From contig CAZFWT010000092.1 in assembly GCA_964522635.1 (NCBI GenBank), positions 1 through 5,159 on the forward strand: a stretch of DNA of 5,159 nt. Direction: 5' to 3'. Positions 1-4,008 of the stretch are shown in pieces (the stretch's first letter is position 1; the number at the start of each line of letters is the position of its first letter). This DNA is from JACGMN01 sp964522635 (GTDB taxonomy: Archaea; Halobacteriota; Syntropharchaeia; Alkanophagales; Methanospirareceae). Under the pieces are notes generated by a model. It did no database searches and was not told where the DNA came from. It saw nothing but the letters and a program-made list of their open reading frames with translations. A program made the translations under genes and the position numbers.

Positions 1-89
1 TCTACCAGGATCGGGCGCTCACCTGTAACGAGGAAGGCATTGACGTACCCGAATGGAACTGTATGTATACCTTCAACTACCCCCTTCAT
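1..89 (-). CDS. Metallo-beta-lactamase-fold hydrolase, N-terminal fragment (runs off window)
   Basis: Only the first 29 codons plus a partial Asp/Glu codon are present, reading leftwards from an ATG at 89. The residues are MKGVVEGIHTVPFGYVNAFL, then VTGERPILV. This pattern (a hydrophobic strand, 'G..VNAFLV', a turn, then 'PILVD') is the typical first beta-hairpin of metallo-beta-lactamase-fold enzymes, where an Asp-Thr-Gly usually follows. The metal-binding HxHxDH motif would lie beyond the window, so neither substrate nor catalysis can be judged. The start lies 6 nt after the TGA of the RHH gene and in the same frame, so the two are probably cotranscribed. A GTG directly after that TGA (95-93) is an alternative start. 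The fold call rests on a short stretch. Confidence 0.6.
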   Translation of the reverse strand, partial: MKGVVEGIHTVPFGYVNAFLVTGERPILV

Positions 90-95
90 TTTCAC

Positions 96-458
96 TCATT
101 TTTTATTCGAATTTTCTTCCATCTGTTGCGTCAGCAGCTGCCGGAATTCAGGCTTCTTCATCAGCGCCAACAAGACGGATACTATATCGAATCCCTCCTC
201 CTCGGATCTGCTTATCTCATCGAGCATCATAAGCTGCCGATTCGCATATTCGCGCGCGTATTCTTCCGCCACGAGTCCGCGATGGAGATAATAGCTGATC
301 GCCTGCGAGCGACTGTCCCAGAGACCCTCTTCCACCTCTTTATCGAGCCGTTGCTTCGTCCGTGAAGTAAGGCAGATCGAAAACGTATCCTTTGTGTCCC
401 CAGCTTTTTTTCTCTTAGATTCGGCGCTTCCGCCCCGCGCCTCCCCGCCTTCTACCAT
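96..458 (-). CDS. Ribbon-helix-helix (CopG/MetJ-type) DNA-binding protein
   Basis: This 120-residue protein has a recognisable ribbon-helix-helix core. After a charged, probably flexible N-terminus (1-24) comes a beta strand TFSICLT (25-31), then helix A (about 32-43, SRTKQRLDKEVE), a Gly-containing turn (GLWDS) and helix B (RSQAISYYLHRGL, 50-62). RHH proteins bind DNA as dimers, with the paired strands in the major groove, and often repress their own promoter. The C-terminal half (63-120) is predicted helical and acidic, and could serve oligomerisation or partner binding. The ATG at 458 is supported by a strong SD, GAGGTGA (471-465), 6 nt upstream. The gene sits directly upstream of the metallo-beta-lactamase-like gene and is divergent from the plus-strand operon, which suits a local regulator. 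Its target is unknown. Confidence 0.82.
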   Translation of the reverse strand: MVEGGEARGGSAESKRKKAGDTKDTFSICLTSRTKQRLDKEVEEGLWDSRSQAISYYLHRGLVAEEYAREYANRQLMMLDEISRSEEEGFDIVSVLLALMKKPEFRQLLTQQMEENSNKK

Positions 459-494
459 TTGGTTTCACCTCACCGATACCCTTCTTTATCTTTG

Positions 495-504
495 TTTATA
501 AATA
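495..504 (-). promoter_or_regulatory. TATA-like box for the RHH gene
   Basis: The plus strand reads TTTATAAATA, which is TATTTATAAA on the minus strand. It would place transcription start near 470-475, giving a short leader that just includes the GAGGTGA ribosome site ahead of the ATG at 458. The box is nearly symmetric, so its direction is inferred from gene positions. Confidence 0.45.
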
Positions 505-548
505 TTGCTATTCAACAGATAAAAAGTATTTCCTTCATGCATACAAAT

Positions 549-564
549 ACCATTTGCCGATGGT
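549..564. promoter_or_regulatory. Inverted repeat abutting the operon TATA box (possible operator)
   Basis: ACCAT-ttgccg-ATGGT is a perfect 5-bp dyad that ends exactly where the TATA-like box at 565 begins, which is the position of the BRE element in archaeal promoters. The first eight bases, ACCATTTG, recur at 454-461 within another small dyad, ACCATTTGGT (454-463), which covers the start codon of the divergent RHH gene. A shared word at both promoters could be an operator for the RHH protein. The arms are short and chance is a real alternative. Confidence 0.3.
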
Positions 565-572
565 TTTATATA
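565..572 (+). promoter_or_regulatory. TATA-like box for the plus-strand operon
   Basis: TTTATATA in an AT-rich divergent intergenic region. Archaeal transcription starts roughly 25 bp downstream of the TATA centre, so the transcript would start near 593-600. That leaves a leader of about 40 nt containing GGAGG at 625-629 ahead of the ATG at 639. Confidence 0.5.
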
Positions 573-638
573 CTCACTTTGCGCTAGATAATCCCTGTTG
601 GGGTTCATCCAACTTCAACAAAAAGGAGGCATGTTGCC

Positions 639-911
639 ATGGAAGACAAACCGAAAGAAATGGGAGCAGTCGGACACCCTGGCATTGTAGGAATTGAGCT
701 AGATGAGGGGCACATATTTCGTTCTACCCAAGAACACACCCAGTCCCCCTCTAAGAGACCTTTGAGGCCGGATACGCGGCTGGCATTGGAACAATTTGTT
801 GAGAAGTGGCGACCCTTCATCGATGATCCTTCGCTTTTGGATCAGCCGATGCGCATGGTTGCGGAGTTCTTCAGGGAAGTTGCGATCGAGGAGGGGCTGA
901 TCGGTGAATGA
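639..911 (+). CDS. Hypothetical protein, first gene of the plus-strand operon
   Basis: A 90-residue acidic protein that I cannot assign to a family. The N-terminal half (1-48) is rich in Gly, Pro and charged residues and is probably extended or disordered. The C-terminal half looks helical: LALEQFVEKWRPFIDDP (about 48-64), then MRMVAEFFREVAIEEGLIGE. No signal peptide, membrane segment or metal-binding motif is visible. The ATG at 639 has a clear SD, GGAGG at 625-629 with a 9-nt spacer, plus a TATA-like box 67-74 nt upstream, so it is the leader gene of the run. Its stop overlaps the next start as ATGA (908-911), which indicates translational coupling to that gene. Coding status is well supported. 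Function is unknown. Confidence 0.75.
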   Translation: MEDKPKEMGAVGHPGIVGIELDEGHIFRSTQEHTQSPSKRPLRPDTRLALEQFVEKWRPFIDDPSLLDQPMRMVAEFFREVAIEEGLIGE

Positions 912-1192
912 AAGACATCGTCGCGCGAATGCCGCTGCGCTGCTCCCTGATCAGGGACACGGTCACGACCAGGGACGGCGAGGTCACCGAAGAGCGCACC
1001 GTAAGGCTGGAGAACGACACGTTCTCCGTCATACTGAAAGGGCAGCCCGACAAACTGCCCTTCATCGAAGGCGAAGAGTACAGCGCCGAATTCCGCACGC
1101 CGCAGATGCAGCTGCCCTTTCTTGACGAGACCGCCGAGAGCGAGTCTGAGCAAGTGAACGGCACGGAAGGTGATATGGAAAGCGGTGAGTGA
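908..1192 (+). CDS. Hypothetical small beta-rich protein, coupled to the gene before it
   Basis: A 94-residue protein whose ATG overlaps the upstream stop by four bases (ATGA), the usual sign of coupled translation. GAGGAGGGG at 888-896 and GGTGA at 903-907 lie just upstream. The body (about 8-78) alternates polar and hydrophobic residues (CSLIRDTVTTRD, ERTVRLENDTFSVILKG, YSAEFRTPQMQLPFL), suggesting a small beta-sheet domain. The last 20 residues are acidic and low in complexity (DETAESESEQVNGTEGDMES), which resembles the acidic tails of some single-strand-binding and DNA-mimic proteins, though that comparison is only suggestive. No catalytic motif is visible and no family is recognised. Overlap with the previous gene suggests the two products act together. 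Confidence 0.72.
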   Translation: MKDIVARMPLRCSLIRDTVTTRDGEVTEERTVRLENDTFSVILKGQPDKLPFIEGEEYSAEFRTPQMQLPFLDETAESESEQVNGTEGDMESGE

Positions 1193-1193
1193 C

Positions 1194-1304
1194 ATGAACC
1201 TGGCGGTGGGGTACGGGCTTACTCCAAAGCGGACTCGTTTCACCTCCTCTTTTACACCTTCCGCTGAGTTATATCGCCCCATAACTCTTGGTTGGGTTTA
1301 CTAA
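1194..1304 (+). CDS. Possible 36-residue peptide in the gap before the zinc-ribbon genes
   Basis: An ATG one base after the preceding TGA opens a 36-codon frame ending in TAA at 1302-1304. GGTGA (1184-1188) sits 5 nt upstream of the ATG, a good ribosome-binding arrangement, and the spacing matches the tight packing of this operon. The peptide starts MNLAVGYGLTPKRTRFTSSF and ends ITLGWVY. It resembles nothing I know. It is in the same frame as the zinc-ribbon gene that begins at 1359, so it could also be a remnant of a longer N-terminus. It could equally be non-coding leader sequence, because an inverted repeat at 1266-1287 overlaps it. Low confidence. Confidence 0.22.
   Translation: MNLAVGYGLTPKRTRFTSSFTPSAELYRPITLGWVY
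1266..1287. promoter_or_regulatory. 7-bp inverted repeat in the gap between operon halves
   Basis: GAGTTAT-atcgcccc-ATAACTC has perfect 7-bp arms around an 8-nt loop. It lies in the only sizeable gap (1193-1358) of the plus-strand operon and is followed by a G/T-rich stretch (ttggttgggttta). It might be a weak terminator or an operator. The embedded TTATAT could alternatively serve as a TATA element for the zinc-ribbon genes. No single role is favoured by the sequence. Confidence 0.3.
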
Positions 1305-1352
1305 AGTCCGCGGAGAAATAGGTCCGGCCCCAGATTCCCGTTTGCGTGGCGC

Positions 1353-1370
1353 GGCGGTGTGATCACCGCC
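1353..1370 (+). promoter_or_regulatory. Hairpin covering the start codon of the first zinc-ribbon gene
   Basis: GGCGGTG-TGAT-CACCGCC forms a perfect 7-bp GC-rich stem with a 4-nt loop. The last three bases of the left arm region (1357-1359) and the chosen start GTG (1359-1361) lie within it, so the start would be hidden in the folded mRNA. There is no clear SD upstream. This could limit translation unless coupled or unfolded by a bound protein. At the DNA level it is also a dyad suitable for a dimeric protein. Confidence 0.4.
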
Positions 1371-1709
1371 CTCAATGCAGACGAGAAACACGAGATCGCG
1401 GCACGCCGTCATCGCTGCGCGCTCTGCGGCGAACCAAAGCAGCTGACGCATAAGAAGATCTCCGGCGGCGTGCCCGTTTTTATCTGTACCACCTGCGCGA
1501 ACGATTACGTGCAGCGCGCACAACGCGTTCAAGCGCGGCACGAGCCATCGAAAACGTTCCTGATCGAAGTCTCCACGCACAAGCTCGCAGCGGTGACGTT
1601 CAACGGCATCCTCGCAGATCTCAAATGCCTGATCGATGAGTACCTGGAAGAAGAACGCTTCGCTGACGATATAGATATCCGTCTGATCAGGGCAGGGGTG
1701 AGTAAGTGA
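1359..1709 (+). CDS. Zinc-ribbon protein (C-X2-C-X19-C-X2-C)
   Basis: A 116-residue protein with four cysteines in two CxxC knuckles: C20-A-L-C23 and C43-T-T-C46. They are separated by 19 residues rich in Lys, Gly and beta-prone residues, the layout of a zinc ribbon that probably binds one Zn(II) and contacts nucleic acid or protein. His18, Arg16, Arg17 and Arg19 just before the first knuckle add basic character. Residues 65-116 form a separate alpha/beta segment (FLIEVSTHKLAAV, then ILADLKCLIDEYLEEE). The GTG at 1359 is the only start candidate after the in-frame TAA at 1302. It lacks an SD and sits in a hairpin. The stop is followed by the second zinc-ribbon gene in the same frame. The domain call is good, the function is unknown. 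Confidence 0.75.
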   Translation: MITALNADEKHEIAARRHRCALCGEPKQLTHKKISGGVPVFICTTCANDYVQRAQRVQARHEPSKTFLIEVSTHKLAAVTFNGILADLKCLIDEYLEEERFADDIDIRLIRAGVSK

Positions 1710-1718
1710 GCGAGTGAC

Positions 1719-2030
1719 GTGATCCCCCTAGCGTATTCTGCACTAACACTGTGCGAGGCCGCTTATCTCTGTAAGACCGTCGGCGGCTATTTCGATGCCG
1801 ACCGTCAAACAGTGATGCTGCAGGAAGAGGACGCGAGCGATGTACGTCTATACCATGCGCCGGAGGCGTCTTGCGAAGAAACAGAAAGAACGATAACGTG
1901 TAAAATCTGCGGTCAAGAACTAACGAACGTGCCCGAGCAGGCCGCAGTAAACGAGCTCGGGTGGAAGCGGCAGGAACGCATCTGGATATGTCCGCACTGC
2001 GTGTGGGAGCACAAGCTTCAAGAAGCATGA
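1719..2030 (+). CDS. Second zinc-ribbon protein (C-X2-C-X26-C-X2-C)
   Basis: A 103-residue protein with a C-terminal zinc-ribbon-like module: TCKIC (C61, C64) and ICPHC (C91, C94), 26 residues apart. The aromatic and charged residues between and after the knuckles (W82, W89, W96) are common in such folds. The N-terminal part (1-57) has two further cysteines (C12, C18) and a probable small beta unit (GGYFDADRQTVML) that may be a separate domain. Translation starts at GTG 1719, nine bases after the previous stop and in the same frame, with no close SD (GGGGTGA at 1695-1701 is far upstream), so coupling to the first zinc-ribbon gene is likely. The two are not close paralogues outside the metal-binding pattern. 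Function unknown; a nucleic-acid-binding or scaffold role fits the context. Confidence 0.72.
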   Translation: MIPLAYSALTLCEAAYLCKTVGGYFDADRQTVMLQEEDASDVRLYHAPEASCEETERTITCKICGQELTNVPEQAAVNELGWKRQERIWICPHCVWEHKLQEA

Positions 2031-2058
2031 AAGACTCCCAACGAAGTCGGGCTGGCTG

Positions 2059-3693
2059 GTGAGTGGGAACGAAAATAGCTTAGCTGCTGCTTCCATGAGT
2101 GACGGTTTCGGGCTCGCAAAAAAAGAAGTACGAAAACAAGATCCCCCGCCAGACCCTATCTTGAATTCGCACTTCCCTATCTTGAATTCGCACTTTTCTC
2201 CGTTACGGCAGCATCGCGCCGGCCGAAGACCCGCCCAAATCGCCCAGGGTTCCTTTACCTTCGACATTGCAGAAAAGAAGTACGAAAAGAAGTACGAAAA
2301 CAAGAAGTACGATTCGTACTTGTCCCTGCTACAACAGCTCTCCGCCGGCCGACGCCCCGCTCAGATCGCACGTAATCTCGGCATCCCGAAGACTACATTA
2401 CAGTACCATTTAGACCAGCTCAAGGCTGCAGGGCTCATTACAAAGCTCGGCTACGGCGTTTGGGAAGTAACTACGAATCCCAAACAAGTACGAAAACAAG
2501 TACGAAAACAAGACCCCCCTCAAGACTCTATCCCGAATTTGAACTTGTCCCTGTTACGGCAGCATCGCGCCGGCCAGAGACCCGCTCAAATCGCCCAGGG
2601 TTCCTTTATCTTCGACATTGCAGAAAAGAAGTACGAAAAGAAGTACGAAAACAAGACCCCGAAGTACGATTCGTACTTGTCCCTGCTACAACCGCTCTCT
2701 GCAGGCCGGCGGCCCGCTCAGATCGCACGTGATCTCGGCATCCCGAAGACTACATTACAGTACCATTTAGACCAGCTCAAGGCTGCAGGGCTCATTACAA
2801 AGCTCGGCTACGGGTGCTGGGAAGTTAACGATACAGCCCCGATTAACCCCCAGAAAAGAAGTACGAAAACAACCCATGTAGCTCTTGACAAGACCCCGAA
2901 GTACGAATTTCTAGGGGCGCAGGATTCCGTCCGCGGGCACGCATTTGTGTTCGTACTGAAGGTGCCGCCTGGACTGCTGAACTGGAACAACCGCCGGCGT
3001 GAAGAATACCTCAAGAGGCACGGGATCGCATACCAGCAGCTCGGGATCGCAGGTGGCGGGCAACGCATCTGGATGGGCGGCCGGAAGGTCTGGCTGACTA
3101 CCAGCTCGATCGTCATCTACGAGAAGAGTTCGTTCTTCGCGGCAACGGCGAAAGACGCGAAGCATCATGCGCTCTTCTCCTTCATCGCGCTCGTGAAGAA
3201 ACTCGAACGAACATTACATGCGGACTTCACGTTCAAACTCGGCAAGGAATACCGGTTCAAGGTGTCGAGGCAGCACTATGCGCTCGTGCGCAATGCACTC
3301 GCAGAGCAGTACGACCACGAAGGCAAGCGACTGCAGGTGCATGAGCCGGACGCTGGCAAGTTGTGGTTTGTGATTGATAACTCGTTCAACCTGCACGAGG
3401 CGGAGACGGTGCACCCACGCACCGCGGACTCGGACAATGCGAAGGTGCAGAACTTCTTCAACTCACTGAAAGCGTGCCCGGTGACCACGGACGTGCTCGT
3501 CACGGCGATCGCGGGCGTCACGCAGAACCAGGTCCTCTTCGCGGAGAATATCACCAATCATATCCAGGCGGTCCGGGAGCTCGGGCAGGGCGTGCGGGAG
3601 ATGAACCAGCTGCTTGCGAAGCTCGAAGAGCTACTCTACGTGCTTGCGAGCACGCTAACATCCCAGGCTGAGCTGCTGCAGACGAAAAGGTGA
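2059..3693 (+). CDS. Tandem winged-helix DNA-binding protein with internal duplication and uncharacterised C-terminal domain
   Basis: This 544-residue protein is the centrepiece of the window. Two near-identical winged-helix domains lie at about 84-138 and 203-257. Each has AGRRPAQIAR, then the turn and recognition helix (IPKTTLQYHLDQLKAAGLI), then a wing ending TKLGYG..WEV. Each is preceded by a half copy of the same fold (LRQHRAGxRPAQIAQ at 49-63 and 166-180) that lacks a recognition helix and continues into Lys-rich linkers with KKYE or VRKQ repeats. Residues 292-480 form a separate domain with RGHAFVFVLKVPP, an SRQHYALVRNALAEQ stretch (403-417) and WFVIDNSFNLHE (about 436-447). I have a vague impression of similar archaeal proteins but know no function. 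Residues 496-544 look like a coiled coil. The GTG at 2059 overlaps the stop of an 11-codon frame; ATG 2095 is an alternative start. A replication-initiator, partition or regulator role is inferred from the repeats in the gene. Confidence 0.8.
   Translation: MSGNENSLAAASMSDGFGLAKKEVRKQDPPPDPILNSHFPILNSHFSPLRQHRAGRRPAQIAQGSFTFDIAEKKYEKKYENKKYDSYLSLLQQLSAGRRPAQIARNLGIPKTTLQYHLDQLKAAGLITKLGYGVWEVTTNPKQVRKQVRKQDPPQDSIPNLNLSLLRQHRAGQRPAQIAQGSFIFDIAEKKYEKKYENKTPKYDSYLSLLQPLSAGRRPAQIARDLGIPKTTLQYHLDQLKAAGLITKLGYGCWEVNDTAPINPQKRSTKTTHVALDKTPKYEFLGAQDSVRGHAFVFVLKVPPGLLNWNNRRREEYLKRHGIAYQQLGIAGGGQRIWMGGRKVWLTTSSIVIYEKSSFFAATAKDAKHHALFSFIALVKKLERTLHADFTFKLGKEYRFKVSRQHYALVRNALAEQYDHEGKRLQVHEPDAGKLWFVIDNSFNLHEAETVHPRTADSDNAKVQNFFNSLKACPVTTDVLVTAIAGVTQNQVLFAENITNHIQAVRELGQGVREMNQLLAKLEELLYVLASTLTSQAELLQTKR
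2154..2195 (+). repeat. Exact 21-bp tandem repeat, two units
   Basis: Positions 2154-2174 and 2175-2195 are identical head to tail, each starting CCCTATCTTGAATTC and ending GCACTT, and each encoding the seven residues PILNSHF. Being 21 bp, the repeat keeps the frame. The corresponding place in the second large repeat (about 2529-2547) has one degenerate unit only, so this doubling came after, or was lost from, the larger duplication. Confidence 0.9.
2202..2468 (+). repeat. Large in-gene tandem duplication, copy 1
   Basis: This 267-bp block aligns to 2553-2825 with about 14 mismatches by eye and one 6-bp indel (ACCCCG, extra in copy 2, near 2656), which is roughly 95% identity. It encodes the half HTH, the KKYE linker and the first complete winged helix. 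Weaker similarity extends leftwards through the CCCCC-containing linker to the iterons at about 2126 (copy 1) and 2498 (copy 2), so the real unit is about 350 bp. The longest identical stretch covers the recognition helix and wing. Confidence 0.92.
2305..2321. repeat. 17-bp palindrome in copy 1
   Basis: AAGTACGA-T-TCGTACTT is a perfect inverted repeat with an unpaired central T, made of two facing copies of the iteron word. It suits binding by a symmetric dimer or, in single strands, a hairpin. It encodes KYDSYL at the start of the first complete winged helix. Confidence 0.85.
2553..2825 (+). repeat. Large in-gene tandem duplication, copy 2
   Basis: This 273-bp partner of the block at 2202-2468 encodes the second half HTH, linker and second complete winged helix. 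Differences from copy 1 cluster in the half HTH, around the start of the complete HTH (Gln to Pro, Asn to Asp changes) and at the last wing residues (GVW versus GCW). The recognition helix is unchanged, so both domains should read the same DNA word. Confidence 0.92.
2662..2678. repeat. 17-bp palindrome in copy 2
   Basis: The same AAGTACGA-T-TCGTACTT palindrome as in copy 1, identical in all 17 bases, 357 bp downstream. The ACCCCG insertion lies just before it, so its distance to the preceding direct iteron changes from 15 to 21 bp while the palindrome itself is kept. Confidence 0.85.
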
Positions 3694-3700
3694 AGAATAA

Positions 3701-3952
3701 ATGGTCGTGATCATCCCGCGTCATAAAACCATTCGCATGATGCGGAACGCAAACCACGAAGCGTGCTGGCCCGAGATACAGAAGAAGGCACGGCGCGTCA
3801 GAACGGTCACCGACGACTCTGGTGCGGTCTACGACGTCTACCGCATCTCGGGCAAAGAGCTCATGCAGGTGATGATCAAGCAAGCGCACCCCCAATACCC
3901 ACCCGGCGTAACCATCAAAAATCCGCTACCACGCACATTCAGGATGTTGTAG
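3701..3952 (+). CDS. Hypothetical basic protein downstream of the winged-helix gene
   Basis: An 83-residue, mostly basic protein with no recognised family. The N-terminus is MVVIIPRHKTIRMMRN. A likely helix (ANHEACWPEIQKKARR) is followed by a probable beta-hairpin (VRTVTDDSGAVYDVYRIS) and another helix (GKELMQVMIKQAH). A Pro-rich end closes it. The ATG is well supported: AGGTGA (3688-3693) includes the stop of the preceding gene and leaves a 7-nt spacer, so this gene is translated with the winged-helix gene and may act with it. It is the only intact gene here ending in TAG. Read through that TAG would add seven residues before a TAA at 3974-3976. Function unknown; a small DNA-associated accessory protein is one guess from charge and position. 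Confidence 0.7.
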   Translation: MVVIIPRHKTIRMMRNANHEACWPEIQKKARRVRTVTDDSGAVYDVYRISGKELMQVMIKQAHPQYPPGVTIKNPLPRTFRML

Positions 3953-3967
3953 TTCAAATGCGTAAGT

Positions 3968-3976
3968 AATATATAA
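3968..3976 (+). promoter_or_regulatory. TATA-like box for the ArsR-type gene
   Basis: AATATATAA lies 16 nt after the end of the upstream operon. A start of transcription about 25 bp beyond its centre (near 3997-4000) gives a leader of about ten bases before the ATG at 4009. The box overlaps the in-frame upstream ATG at 3976, which argues that 4009 is the true start. Confidence 0.5.
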
Positions 3977-4008
3977 TGTATGTATTTCTAACTTATCATG
4001 GCACAATT

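Larger units (their letters stand above)
2126..2907. repeat. Iteron-like array of the 9-mer AAGTACGAA inside the winged-helix gene
   Basis: Exact direct copies of AAGTACGAA start at 2126, 2278, 2290, 2486, 2498, 2629, 2641, 2859 and 2899. Exact inverted copies (TTCGTACTT) lie at 2313-2321 and 2670-2678. One-mismatch inverted relatives (TTCGCACTT) occur at 2166-2174 and 2187-2195, and an 8/9 relative at 2950-2957. Three pairs are spaced 12 bp start to start, about one helical turn plus. The direct copies fall in all three reading frames of the host gene, encoding KYE, (E/Q)VRK and RSTK. I found no copy elsewhere in the window by eye. Part of the copy number comes from the larger duplication. 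Confidence 0.8.

Noticed and set aside
842..1282. 146-codon open frame on the minus strand
   Set aside because: It lies opposite two coupled plus-strand genes with good ribosome sites, and its translation has no recognisable domain. It is most likely a shadow of GC-biased codons.
1269..1580. 103-codon minus-strand frame opposite the first zinc-ribbon gene
   Set aside because: The plus-strand frame carries a clear paired CxxC zinc-ribbon pattern; the minus frame has no domain-like features.
1707..1709. TGA as a selenocysteine codon joining the zinc-ribbon proteins
   Set aside because: There is no sign of the required RNA element or of a Sec-type context, and a new GTG start follows within nine bases. 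Kept only as a readthrough curiosity.
1920..2303. 127-codon minus-strand frame across the winged-helix gene start
   Set aside because: Its repeated peptide (FKIGKCE type) only mirrors the 21-bp tandem repeat and the iterons, and it has no convincing start signal.
2460..2732. 90-codon plus-strand frame inside the winged-helix gene
   Set aside because: It is the +1 shadow of the linker and second half HTH; the main frame holds the intact fold.
2126..2907. CRISPR-like repeated words
   Set aside because: The repeated unit is only 9 bp, spacing is irregular, the gaps are coding and partly identical to each other, and the array lies inside an open reading frame.
3976..4008. Upstream in-frame ATG as start of the ArsR-type gene
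   Set aside because: It overlaps the TATA-like box, and family members begin close to the residues encoded from 4009.
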